Positions 33,383-45,339 of a stretch of 64,000 nt of DNA are shown piece after piece. The stretch spans positions 124,001 to 188,000 of the forward strand of contig OZ007513.1 of NCBI GenBank assembly GCA_963931865.1, in the 5' to 3' direction. Origin of the DNA: Axinella damicornis (taxonomy: Eukaryota > Porifera > Demospongiae > Axinellida > Axinellidae). A program made the position numbers and the translations under genes. Numbering within the stretch: position 1 is the first letter of the stretch; each line of letters begins with the position of its first letter. The notes beneath the pieces were generated by a model that had not been told where the DNA came from, made no database searches, and saw only the letters and a program-made list of their open reading frames with translations.

Positions 33383-35148
33383 TTGTAGAGCACGTGAGGC
33401 TTTTTCTCTGCTTAGTACCTTCACTATGATCACAGTCACACTATCAGAAATACTGACTAGTAAGAATTACATATTACAAGTACTTGCTGGGCTGCAAGCA
33501 ACCCTCCACACAGGCTAACTATGTGCTGCTGTCTGCTTGCAACACAGTGATTAATGAAGAGTGGAAATCACATGAGCTCTTGCATGCTATTGGGTGCAGA
33601 GAATCAGGTGACGCACCCAAACATCAGCAGAGAAGTCATATTAGAGATGTTTGTGTGCATGTGGCTACCTACGATTAAAGCATGCACTGAGAAATTCTGC
33701 TATTTCAGCATGTGGACCTTATTTGGACTCTTGCAAACTATCGTCAATGTTAACTTTGTTTGTAAAGAGAATGATGTTCCAAAATCATGACTTCATGACT
33801 GTACCAAGTGGTATCTGATGTGTCCTTATAAGGGCAAATGAGGGGGCAGTGCTCCACCGCTGAAAGAGAAAGGTTTACATTAGGAGAGTTTTGAAGTGTA
33901 TCACCTGCACGCGAATTCAGTCTTGTAGCTGCCTGGCTACAAACATTTCTGTTATTAATGTTATCCAAGCAAGTGTACATCTATGGCTCCTATAAGCATC
34001 AATTTTGGACATCACTATGCATGCAGGTTCTCTACTGTAATAGCACAGTATGATAGATATAGATAAACGAGAGAAAGTGACAAGTGACATTCCAAACCAA
34101 AGGTAGTGGTGACGTCATATACTATACATATGAGGTGCTTTGATATCACGTGCATGCAACATTTGCACTTAGGACACACAACATGAACACATCAATAACT
34201 ATTATTATGTGCCCGAGACATGACTGACAGTATATCTGCCTCTACTTCCAAGCAACTGCCTCCACTGCACATGCTCCTACATTCCACCAGACATCATGGA
34301 ATACACTGCACTGCACTACCTTTGGAACACAACCCCGGCAACTATTTCCTTGACAGAAAATGATTCATATGTACCACAAGACAACAGCATAATTATAGTA
34401 AAGACTAGTACGGAATTGCATGCAAATGAGAAGAACAATGAGGTGCATGGATGTGCTGTATGCAAATTGAATGGCACTAATAGGTAAGAATACAATGAAG
34501 AACTGGTAGCTAATGGTTGTGCATGTGCTACACAAAGTTAGAGTTCATCTTGCAAGCACCACAAGAACCTGTCTTCAGGCTTGGGTCTTGCTACCCGAAG
34601 CCCTGTGTGCTTATGTTATCTAAAGCTCTGAAGGATCAAAGAGGACAATATAAGCCTATACATTCTTCTCTTCAAGTCTATTAATTAACCACCCTGACAA
34701 CTATGGTCTGCAGAGATATTGATGCCATCTACGAATGCATTAGCTGTTGCCATTTACACACTCAAAATGCAAAATTTAATTTTGCAGCAAGGAGACAACC
34801 TCATTCCTGCCCACTTGTTCATTGGCAACGACATCTCAGAGTTGGTTGATAGCTAACTTAAGTATTTGGGTGATTTTCAAGTTAACTGGGACTACATCAA
34901 TAAATATGCAGCAAGCTAAGAAACCCGTCAGAATGCTATGCAGACAGTTCTACGCCAGGGCTGACGCAGCACACTGCTTCATATTTACCTCAGTTGCGAA
35001 CTGCTGCAAGTAAGTTAACATTACTTCATATTTTTCCACTCCAGTAATAGTCATATACTGTGAGTTAATGTAGCTACGGTAATGTTATTCATGTAGCCAT
35101 TGTCCATTTGCGGGGTGATTAGAAAATAGATAAGACCAAAATGATCTC
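33383..35148. other. Upstream flank of copy B and duplicated non-coding DNA
   Basis: 33480-34060 belongs to the conserved block found 5' of copies A and C. 34080-35140 is duplicated at 38270-39360. I see no exon; the frame at 34296-34487 is not kept in its duplicate. Confidence 0.55.
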
Positions 35149-36690
35149 TTACCTACTCAATTGCATGCACCAGTCAACGAGCTTCCATATTCCAAATCCA
35201 GCAGCGGCTACCACAATACCAACAGTCCAAATCACCAGCATTAAACACGCTGCAATGTTACATCTTCCGGCAACTTGCCGATACTTTTCTGCCCTTTCAT
35301 GCTGTTCAGTTGATACAGCTCCGAGTGCCTACATTGGGAACAGACACAACATCCTTGTCAAGGGAGTCTCCCTTATTAGAAAGGATGATAGAGAAGTGTG
35401 CGTGTGGATGTATAGGGGTGAGGTATTATTCCCGAGACACATTGTGCATCTGCATAATAATATTATTATATAAGTCTCTGACTCAAAAGTGCATCAGTGA
35501 AAGTGAAGGAGCCCACTTATTCATTTCCTTATTAATTAGTCCCATGCAAGCATCAGCATCTGTTCATTCACAACAATGATTGTGAATGAGGAAACACCGG
35601 CCTAGCTAAACCATAATGCCCTGCATCTCAATAAAGTTATTTTTGTATGACTATCAGAGTTTTAGTTTTTAGCCATTTATAGTTATTGTTGTGCAGCTCC
35701 TTTGAAAGCATTCAATTTAGTTAGTTAACTAGAATGGAAATGGCCTAACTAAAGGGTTTTTGCAAATTCACTGTTTGAACCAGCTAGTTGCAGTTTTAGT
35801 TTTCAATCTTCATTTGTTAAACATTTAGTTAGTTATAGTTTGAAGTCTAAAAGGCCATAAAAAAGGTATTTAGTGATTAACTAGAACTTGGTACTGACTT
35901 GTACTTCTCGGTAGCCACCCAGAGTTGAAAAACAGGACAAAACAACCGGCCGCTGCATGCATGAGCTGTGCCCATGGCAAACTAGTTACTTCTGCTATTA
36001 ACTCCCAAATAACCTGGGGACCTTTGACATATCACAAATAGGTCCAATTACTCGCATATGTACCTCATGCAGATCAACCACGGATCCCACTTCTATAGTA
36101 TTCTGCTGGAGTAACATAGCAAACCATAGCTATACCCAAACTCTAAAACCCACTCCAAATACATAGGCGGTACACAAGAACATGTACAAGTGCTCCAACT
36201 GCAAGCATGAAAGCTACTGGGTTCACCAGTGGTAGAGACAGGCACATCAGTACTATGGCCACAGAGAGATAACAACCATAGCTCTTGAACGGTCGATTCT
36301 CCACTGCAGCAGGTACACAGATGATGGAAGCACCGCCATAACTGCTGCCATTTCTCAGGGCTTGGACAGGTGGCCTGTCACTGGCGTCGATGATCTGTGT
36401 ACGGTTAGTAATGATGTACGGAGGTGGGCCAGCATTGCTACCATTGATTTGTGCTTGATATGGTGGTGGACTATCTTCCATCTCTGCTGGAGTTGGGCTG
36501 GTATGGGTGTGCTCGTGTGGGTCACTACTGACACTGCTACCTTCCACCTCCACTACAGTAGGTGGACGATCACTGCTACCTTCCACCTCCACTACAGTAG
36601 GTGGACGATCACTGCTACCTTCCACCTCCACTACAGTAGGTGGACGATCACTGCTACTTTCCACCTCTACCAGAGTATGAATCTGTCACA
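35149..36690 (-). pseudogene. Dispanin / CD225-family copy C, damaged
   Basis: The first-exon region (36690-36170) has about four repeat units, DSPPPYQAQ, GPPPYIIT and the first membrane segment (VNPVAFMLAVGALVHVLVYR). Compared with copy B, one base is missing near 36680 so no ATG is in frame. The YRRK donor is also lost (YRLCIW then stop). The second exon 35328-35149 is intact (ALGAVSTEQHERAEKYRQVA, GRCNIAAC, tail ending MQLSR). Start and splice site are both broken, so I call it a pseudogene; a different promoter and start could rescue part of it. Confidence 0.55.
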
Positions 36691-39374
36691 CTATCACAGT
36701 CACACTATCACAGTCACACTATCACAGTCATGCACACTATCAAGGAATTAACAGCATTTCATTCACAGCAACATAGGAATGAGTGAATACCAAATTCAGC
36801 TTGATGCAATTCAGTGCAAGTGTAATGATTCTGAGAATTCAAATATGAGGGTGTCTGGCTAGCTATTTTGGCTTCTGGTTTGGGAAACCTGGCTGCCAGT
36901 TCAAACGTTCCATGAATCATCTGTTAGATATAGAAGGTGCAGTGACCATGAGGTCTACTGGGATAGTGAGGTATAGCCTCAGTGGCAACCATTAGCTATA
37001 ACTATACTCAAAGTGTTGTTCAGCAGCTGCCAAGATTTCTGTCACTGTTACCATCTAGCTAGCTATCTCACTGCAGTAGGTGGACTGTGTATCGCGATCA
37101 TCACTGCCACCTTCCATACAGAATTATGCATGTCTATATGGGAGAAATACAAATAATATCATATTACAAGTAATTGCTTTGCAATTGCTGCAAGCTACAT
37201 CGACACAGCCTTTGCAGATTGGCGCCTGCTTGCAACATGGGAGTGTACACAGAATGAAGAGTGGCTGTAGATTGATAATCGCATGACCTCTTGAATGCTA
37301 TTGGGTGTTGAAAATCAGGTGATACACCCAATTGCAAAGATCAGCAGAGAAGTCATATTAGAGATGTTTGTGTGCATGTGGCTACCTACAATTAAAGCAC
37401 TGAGAATTCTGCTATTTCAGCATGTGGACATTATTTGGACTCTGCAAATTATCGGCAATGTTAATGGTACCACTTTGTTCGTAAAGAGAATGATGTTCCA
37501 GTACCAAGCGGTATCTGATGTGTCCTTAATAAGGGAAATGAGGGGGCAGTGCTCCACCGCTGAAGGAGAAAGGTTTACATTAGCTATTGGATTTCAGATG
37601 TGATAAACTGCTGTCAGTGTTTCCTGCATCAACAGATAGAGAATACATTATAGGAGAGTTTTGGAGTGCATGGACCACCTGCACGTATTCAGTCTTGCAG
37701 CTACCTGGCTACTAGTCTCGGCCCCAGACCCTAACCAACCCCACCAGCGTGGATTGCTTCCAGTCACTGGAAGCGATCCGCGCTGGGGTTGTTTTGGGTC
37801 TGGGGCCGAGACTACCTGGCTACAAACATAGCCTGTTGTTAATATTATCCAAGCATGTGTACACCTATATGGTTCATATAAGCATCAATTTTGGACATCA
37901 CTATGCAGGTTCTCTACTGTAATAGCACAGTATGTTATTCTGAAGGATTTACTGAATAACAGAAGCCAGGTGAGCTGGACATCCCCACATTCTATGCCAG
38001 TTTAGCTAATTAATAATTCAATCTCATGCAGCTATATAGGTAGATTGGTTTCACATCTGTAACAGACTTGCAGTGAGTCATTTGGTGTGTAGCAATGCAA
38101 TACGTGATGGAGTTGATGAAAGCTACACTTGTAGGAAATAGTGATAGTCACTAAAGTACGTGGTCATCAGATTCAGATCCAATTATTGTGCATACCACAC
38201 ATCCTTGTGAATACAAGTAACACTAATGACACCATCTGTATGTGACCATCTGGGTCAAAAACACACAAGGATATCAGAAACACACAAGTGACGTTCCAAA
38301 CCGAAGGTACATGCTTTGGCAAAGTGGTGACGTCATATACTATACATATGAGGTGCATGGATATCACGTGCATGCAACATTTGCACTTAGGACACACAAC
38401 ATGAACACATCAATTATATGCCCGAGAGATGACTGACAGATATCCATGTCTACTTCCAAGCAGCTAGCTGTCTCCATTGATTAGTATAGCTGCTTGCGCA
38501 TGCCATGAGGAATACACTGCTCTGCACTATTAATACCTATTTCCTTGACAGAAAATGATTCATATAATTATACGACAAGAACAATGAGCTGCATGAATGT
38601 GCTCTATGCAAATGAATATGTAAGAATACTGGTATACAGCGAAGAATTGAGATCTAGCATTGGTGGCCCAGTTGGTAGCTAATGGTTGTGTGCTACACAA
38701 AGTTAGAGTTCAGCTTGCAAGCACCACAAGAGCCTGTCCTCAGGCTTGGGTCTTGCTACCCGAAGCCCTGTGTCCTTATGTCACCTAAAGCTCTAAATTA
38801 AAGGATCAAAGAGGACAATATAAGCCTATACATTCTTCTCTTCAAGTTGATCTATTAATAATTAACCACCCTGACAACTATGATTAATTAACCACCCTGA
38901 CAACTGTGATTATCATGTTAACCACCCTGACAACTGTGATTATTTAACCACCCTGACAACTATATGATGGTTTGCAGAGATATTGATGCCATATAATTAG
39001 CTGTTGCCTTTTACACTCAAAATGCAAAAAGTAGTTGTGCAGCAAGGAGACAACCTCATTTCCCGCCCACTGCAGCTGGATTGTTCATTAGCAATGACAG
39101 AGTTGGTTGATAGCTAAGTGTTTGGGTGATTTCCAAGGGACAGACTACATCAGCAAGCTAGGAAACCCGCCAGAATGCTTCATATTTACCTCTGATGCAC
39201 TTGCACACAACCATGGCACGAGCAGCTAACAGTGTATAACATCAGTTCATTATTTTCCACTGGTTTTTCCCCTTGTTCCAGTTACAGTGATTGAATTCGA
39301 AGTTAATACTATTCATGTAGCCATTGTCTATTTGTGGCATTTATGATTAGCCACAAGACCAAAAAAATGATCTC
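36691..39374. other. Upstream flank of copy C and duplicated non-coding DNA
   Basis: 37080-37960 repeats the block seen at 31360-31830 and 33480-34060. 38270-39360 repeats 34080-35140. A short tandem AACCACCCTGACAACT repeat is at 38865-38965. No gene seen. Confidence 0.55.
37704..37823. mobile_element. TAGTCTCGG foldback element with 9-bp target duplication
   Basis: The 102-bp element 37713-37814 has long inverted arms (TAGTCTCGGCCCCAGACCC... GGGTCTGGGGCCGAGACTA) and is flanked by exact copies of CCTGGCTAC. Its ends differ from the TAGCCTC family, but terminal TAG...CTA and the 9-bp duplication are shared. Confidence 0.9.
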
Positions 39375-40583
39375 TTACCTACTAAATCGAATGAAGACAA
39401 TGATCCCCCATATTCCTAATCCAGCAGCGGCTACCACAATACCAACAGTCCAAATCACCAGCATTGAACACGCTGCAATGTTACATCTTCCGGCAGCTTG
39501 CCGATACTTTTCTGCCCTTTCATGCTGTTCAGTTGATACAGCTCTGAGTGCCTACATTGGGGAACAGACATATTCTGGTCAGGGAGTCTCCCTTATTAGT
39601 CCATGTACCAAACATGGACTCTGGGCTGGCACTGGTGCATGCAGGGCTTAAACTGTTTAGTTGCATCCTCATTCACAACTATTGTTGTCAATCAGCACAT
39701 ACTGACGCACGTTTGAGTCAGAGACATAATTACTATAATAATTATATTATGCATGCAGATGCAGTGGCTGATGCACGTCTCTCAGGAATAATACCTCACC
39801 CCTATACATCCACACACACATTTCTCTATCATCCTTCTGTTCCACTCCTCCATACCTCTCCCCTTCAATAATGTTGTCTTTAGAATGAAGCCCACATAAA
39901 AATTCTTACAGTGGGCTTATGTGGTAGCTCATGAACGCTTTTGCAGTCATTGGTTGTTAAAGAGTTAAAGTGTGCAGTGCATGTGTTGAGGTCAGGTCAA
40001 TTCTTGTAGCTATAGGCTATAGGGTAACGCTGTCACACTGTCTTGTTACCTTGCGTTTGTATTCTTGACCAATCACAAGAGCGATAACTGCAAATGTAAT
40101 GGCTATAGGATTCACACACAGGATGGAGGTGATCATTATACCGATGGACATGGCCTTTATACTCGTGGTCATTCTCACGACTCTCTCTCTGTTCTCCCTA
40201 ACGCGACGCTGTGTCACCCTAACGTGACGCGCGCGCTGTGTGTTTGTCCTAACGTCACGCTGTGTGCTCGTCCCAGCTAACGTGACGCCGCGGCTGTGTA
40301 TCCAGATCGATTGAAATGGAAGAGGAGGTGGATTGTACGGCGGCGGACTGTCGCTGTCATCTTCCACCGCAGGAGGCCCGTCCCCCATCGGCTGCACTGT
40401 TGCTGTAGCAGTGGGCCCTCGCTCGACGGATGAGTACGCCGGCGGACTGTCGCTGCCACCAGGAGGCTCGGCGGCCCCAATTGCAATCGGCTGCACTGCA
40501 GCAGTAGCTGTGGGTTCACGCTCGATGGATGAATACGGAGGTGGACTATCCACCTCGACTGATCTGTCACAGCTACCTTCCAT
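39375..40583 (-). CDS. Dispanin / CD225-family membrane protein, copy F (divergent, three PPxY)
   Basis: Exons 40583-40050 and 39551-39375 join in phase 0 to about 236 aa. Instead of the 13-residue repeat it has three SDSPP[PA]Y motifs (DSPPPYSSI, DSPPAYSSV, DSPPPYNPP), separated by PTATA.VQP segments, then an Arg-rich stretch (TQRDVRTNTQRARHVRVTQR). The membrane part is MSIGIMITSILCVNPIAITF, AVIALVIGQEYKRK, then exon 2 ALRAVSTEQHERAEKYRQAA, GRCNIAAC and a hydrophobic tail. PPxY motifs bind WW domains such as those of NEDD4-type ligases; three copies suggest avid binding. Exon 2 is nearly identical to that of copy C while exon 1 is very different. Confidence 0.8.
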
Positions 40584-41363
40584 CGACCATCGCAGACATA
40601 AGCCAGCGGCACGTACACTTGCAATTGCACCAAAAATACGTGGTCATCGTGGCTGAGGAGTTAAAGTGTGGGCGGTGCCATCAGGCGCAGGCGCGCTAGG
40701 CCCGCTCGAGTCGCAGGTTATGCCCCAGGCCAGGCCCCCGCCGTTTTGTTTTTAGAGCTCTTCCAGGTATATAGTTAAGTGTGAAATTGCTATGTCTATG
40801 AAGTTGCTGCTGAGCTGTTACCGGCCATTGTTGTACAATGAAACAATCCCTCTTAGTTGGGTTTGGAGGCTTGGTCTCCAAGTAGCTATATGACGAGTCT
40901 GGTGAAAGTTGAAGGTTCCTTTCCGTCTGGCAGACAACACAACTGAGATATTGGTCTGGATGAGGGACTGGTTTTTATAGTTTTGACCACAGCTAGATTT
41001 GTCTTCAATTCTGAAGAGGTTTTTTGTTAGCGTCGAATTCGAAATCGGCAGAGCAGAAGTTATGCCGGAAACCAATTTTGTTTTTGTAATTAATATTAAC
41101 TATTCCTGGTAACATTTTCAATAGGTAATGCATACCAGCTATGCAGTACATGCAGGTTCTCCATACCAGTACGGGCTCCGTACCAGTACAGGCTCCATAC
41201 CAGTACGGGCTCCATACCAATACGGGCTCCATAACAGACATCATTAAATCACACAATTTCAGTAGCACACACCCCGCACAGCCCTTGTTGGTACACATGC
41301 CCACCGGAACTGCACTCAGTGGGAGATCATGCATGATCATGCCATCCAATCCTTTGTAGATAG

Positions 41364-41416
41364 GCTTCACATTAGCCTCGTCCCCACGCGGCCTGGGAAC
41401 GAGGCTAGCTTCACAT
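41364..41416. mobile_element. 35-bp TAGCCTC foldback with 9-bp target duplication
   Basis: Element 41373-41407 (TAGCCTCGTCCCC... CTGGGAACGAGGCTA) is flanked by exact copies of GCTTCACAT. Confidence 0.85.
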
Positions 41417-42173
41417 GTGCATTAAACTTGTAACAGACTTGCAGTGAGTCATTTAGTGTGTAGCAATGCGCTCATTACAAGCACTGCAGTTCAAAGTAAT
41501 GATGGAGATGAAAGCTGGGTAATATGTGCGATCGGTCTTGAACCAGACCTTCAGGCACCAAGGCTCAATTTGCAGCTGCATGTCAATATAAGGACACATC
41601 CACTTTTCATAATCCAACAGTGGTCATCAGATTCAGATCCACTGCATACCACACATCCTTGTGAATACATATACCTACACACCACCTTTGAGCTTGAACA
41701 CAGAAACATGATGACCCCAACAAATCGATGCAGCAGAAGTAGCTATAGACCAATTTTGTTTTTGTAATTAAGTTAACCTTCTTCTTCCTGGTTTTTAATA
41801 GTTGATCAAAAAAGCGGTGTCAGTGCATAAGTAGCTCACAGCAATCCGTGATGGTTGGTGTGACAACTCTGCACACTCAGTGTTGGCTTGTGTGTCATGA
41901 TTCTCTGTAGCTACCCATTCCATTTGGGTTTTGAGATGTGAGTTGCTAGCTAGCTATAGCTATGAAGCTAATTGTTTGTGCCAAAGTGAGTAGACGATGT
42001 GCATGCGAGATTGAAAGATGCATGTTACTGCATGGTGTTGAGTCAAGGAGTCACTGGGAAACATTTATAACAGGATATATTTAGTGTGTAACAGGAAAAA
42101 TTTAGAGTGTAACGGAACGTTTAGAGTATGTTTCCCATTACACTCTACTGTTATAAATGTACTATGTCTGTAA

Positions 42174-42352
42174 GCCACACAATTTTAACCTCGTCTGCTG
42201 AAGCTTCCTAGGTTCAATAACGGTTACAGTCTAATTTAGACTGCAACCGCTATTGAACTAGGAATTCCTAGGAAGCTTCAGCAGATGAGGTTGTGTGGCA
42301 AAGTAGACTGTATTGAACTTCCTAGGAAGCTTCAGTAGACGAGGTTGTGTGG
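42174..42352. repeat. Foldback with AACCTCGTCTGCTGAAGCTT arms plus an extra right arm
   Basis: The left arm 42174-42235 and inverted right arm 42240-42298 end in CCACACAA / TTGTGTGG. The right arm is repeated directly at 42300-42352. Confidence 0.8.
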
Positions 42353-42570
42353 CATACAGACATAGTATAAGAAGCCAGCAACTAGACAGCTCACATTCTC
42401 TGCGATTACAGTCTATTATGACTGCATTGTACTTAGTGCACCAAAACTGACACTGTAAGTTATACTCCATACCAATGTGTACAGCTTGTTACTGTAAACA
42501 AGTATTCTCATTGCCAGTTTGATGGTGGGATGGTGACAGTGAAAGTATACAGAGCAAAGATCTTGTGCAA

Positions 42571-44120
42571 ATGGAATCAGTACCAGGAAGCACTGACGAG
42601 GAGATGGTATTCAGCAGTGATCGTCCGCCTACTGCAGTGGAGGTGGAAGGTAGCAGTGATTGTCCACCTACTGTAGTGGAGGTGGGAGGTAGCAGTGATC
42701 GTCCGCCTACTGCAGTGGAGGTGGAAGGTAGCAGTGATTGTCCGCCTACTGCAGTGGAGGTGGGAGGTAGCAGTGATTGTCCACCTACTGTAGTGGAGGT
42801 GGAAGGTAGCAGTGATCGTCCGCCTACTGTAGTGGAGGTGGAAGGTGGCAGTGATAGGCCACCTCCGTATACCTTCAGCGATCTAGATTCTGCTCCAGAC
42901 CCACCACTGTACAACTTTACCAGCCCTACTGCAGTGGAGATGGAAGACAACAGTGGTAGTCCACCTCCGTACCAAGCACTGATCAATGGCAGTCCACCTC
43001 CTAACTACATTAACTACGCACGGATCGATATCAATGGCCGCAATGACAGACCACCTGTGTATATGCTTATTGATGACCAAGCACCACACAGTGGCAACCA
43101 CGGTTACGGTAGTGCTGCCGCCCCAGTGGAGACTAGGACGTTCAGGTGTTGTCGTTGTCTCACGGTGGTCTTGCTACTGATGTGTCTGTCCGTACTACTG
43201 ATGAATCCGGTAGCTTTCATGCTTACATTTGGAGCACTTGTGAATGTTCTTCAATACAACTGCAAGGTATGTAATGATTCTGTATATGTACAGTGCTCTA
43301 CGTTAGTTACTGGGACTGGAGTGGAAAATAATATAAGCTACATGCTGTTCAGCAATTTCGAATTCACTAGCTACCAAGTGATGCCTTTTTGTGCGCAAAT
43401 TGGAGAAGCGGCTGTTGAACGATGGCTTGTAAAGTAATGACAGCATGGAACCCAAATGCAGCTGCTCCATTCAGTAATACGGATCTTCTGGTGGCATCCA
43501 GTGTGTGACCATATGGTAGTTGATGTCAATATTAATAGGTAGCGAATATAATAGCAGTTGTGATTATGTGTCAACTGTGAGTGACAAATGACAATCATTT
43601 GCAACTCAAGAAAAGTCTGCATGGGTATCTATAGCCTAGTGGCTACCAACTAGCGCCTGCGTGGGTATAGCCTAGTGGCTACCAACTAGCGCCTGCGTGG
43701 GTATAGCCTAGTGGCTACCAACTAGCAAGTAGTCTAGTGGACATGGACACACTAATATCTCTCTACAAAGGACGATTAGCAATGCCCCAAATAATTTGTT
43801 TCCCTTTAATTATAGCTAGTTTTAATACATTATGAACCTCTGACAAGAGGTCAACCTCTCTACAAAGGACAAAGCACTGACCTGAATTTATATTGCCCCC
43901 AATGTGCATGTCCTCTGTTGAGAGGTTTCACTGTATAGTGCAGTACCAACCACACATGCAGGTGACTGAGGCTGTGTCAAACAAGGAGTATGAAAGGGCA
44001 CAGCAGCATCTCTCCACCGCCAAACACTGGAGCATTGCAGCAGTTCTTGTAGCACTGATTGTATGTCCAGCCATTGGATTTATAGTAGGAGTTTCTATAT
44101 TTGTTGGTACATCTTCTTAG
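42571..44120 (+). CDS. Dispanin / CD225-family membrane protein, copy D (complete)
   Basis: Exons 42571-43266 and 43962-44120 join in phase 0 (AAG then GTATGT; acceptor CATGCAG) to about 284 aa. MESVPGSTDEEM is followed by six 13-residue units (VEVEGSSDRPPTA type) and DRPPPYTFS. Next come a non-canonical DPPLYNF, GSPPPYQAL, and a Cys-rich juxtamembrane site (FRCCRCLTVVLLLMCLS) that would suit palmitoylation. The sequence continues LLMNPVAFMLTFGALVNVLQ, YNCK, intron, VTEAVSNKEYERAQQHLSTA, KHWSIAAVLVALIVCPAIGF and a short tail. It is the clearest complete gene of the group and the only complete one on the plus strand. Confidence 0.88.
43624..43728. repeat. 36-bp tandem repeat, three units, in intron of copy D
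   Basis: TATAGCCTAGTGGCTACCAA plus CTAGCGCCTGCGTGGG is repeated three times. Confidence 0.95.
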
Positions 44121-44369
44121 TACTAGTAGCGTTAGTAAAACCATCCTTTCTGCTAGCTATGTAGCTAGGGTTGCTCTACTGACAGTCTGTATTTACTGTT
44201 GTGCATCATGTATAGCGAGACAGAAGGCTATGAACAATGAATCCATTTGCATACTTGGAGGTCTTGCAAACAAGTCATGTACTTGTACTGTTTATTCTTC
44301 TGACATGTGAAACACCCATTAGCTGATTGACTGTTGAAGTTGCAAAATTGCACCCTAATTAATAGCTAC

Positions 44370-45071
44370 CTAGGGGACGTAGTCAAAAATTCCCCAGATA
44401 GCATTGTAAGCAAAGTATGCCAGAGTGAGGACACTAGCCGTCACTAGTATTACAACAGCAGCAGTGTTCCATCTTCTAGCACTTTGGAGACACACCGCTG
44501 CACTTCTGCTCTCCTCTTCTGTAGCAGCTAAAGCCGCCTGCAGTTGGTCAGAGGAAGAGAGATAGCTACATATGAAAGCTACGTACACCTTACACTAGAC
44601 ACAAGTGCATGTCCTGAGGGGCATTTGTCTGCACGCTCACTGGATTTGTGTTGACGTAGAATAACATGCATTTGTCGATCGTGATCTGGGAATACAGTAC
44701 ACAGTAATGTAGCATATTTTTCTACGATTTTGTCTAAGATCTGTACCTCAATACAGTTACACACTATAGCCAAACCCATGCCTGCACCGCTGGACAACAG
44801 GGTATTAACTAGCTCTTGCCTTGTGTCTGTACGCAAGAATATTCTTGAGAGACAAAACTGCAAATACAAAGGCAGCTGGGTTCCACAGAGGGATAGATAT
44901 GACCAATAGAATTGCGGCCTCTCGAAATAGATGACGATGGTCTGGATTACTGTTCCGTAGTGATCTCTTGATATTAGTGTCCATTAGTCCTGAAGACAGA
45001 CCAGTAGTCGTGTTTCCTCCGATCTGCACCGAAAGTGTATGTTCCTTGACTGCTATACCTTCCACCTCCAT
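44370..45071 (-). CDS. Dispanin / CD225-family protein, copy E (short, GC-AG intron)
   Basis: Exons 45071-44820 and 44537-44370 join in phase 0 to about 139 aa. MEVEGIAVKEHTLSVQIGGN has no PPxY. The membrane part is LFREAAILLVISIPLWNPAA, FVFAVLSLKNILAYRHK, then AALAATEEESRSAAVCLQSA, RRWNTAAVVILVTASVLTLA and ending GIFDYVP. The donor after YRHK is AAG|GCAAGA, a GC donor, where all siblings have GT. Behind the start (45075-45330) lie degenerate CACCTCCACTGCAGTAGGTG units, relics of the 13-residue repeat. The ancestral N-terminus therefore probably decayed. Confidence 0.65.
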
Positions 45072-45339
45072 ACATGACGTGGACTATCACAGCGGGACAA
45101 TCACTGCTACCTCCCAGTAGGTGGACTAGATACCTTCCACCTCCACTGTGGTATAGGTGGTCAGACTATCACTGCCACCTTCCACCTCCACTGCAATAGT
45201 TGGACGATCACTGCCACCTTCCACCTCCACTGCAGTAGGTGGATGATCACTGTTAGCTACCTTCCACCTCCACTGCAGTAGGTGGATGATCACTGTTAGC
45301 TACCTTCCACCTCTACTGTAAACAGCCACTGGACTATCA

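Larger units (their letters stand above)
40584..42570. other. Intergenic between copies F and D
   Basis: No exon seen. It contains short CCATACCAGTACGGGCT tandem repeats (41160-41230), a TAGCCTC foldback (41364-41416), and foldbacks near 42060-42160 and 42174-42298. Confidence 0.5.

Noticed and set aside
32768..33388. Plus-strand 206-codon frame opposite dispanin copy B
   Set aside because: Antisense shadow of the 39-bp coding repeat.
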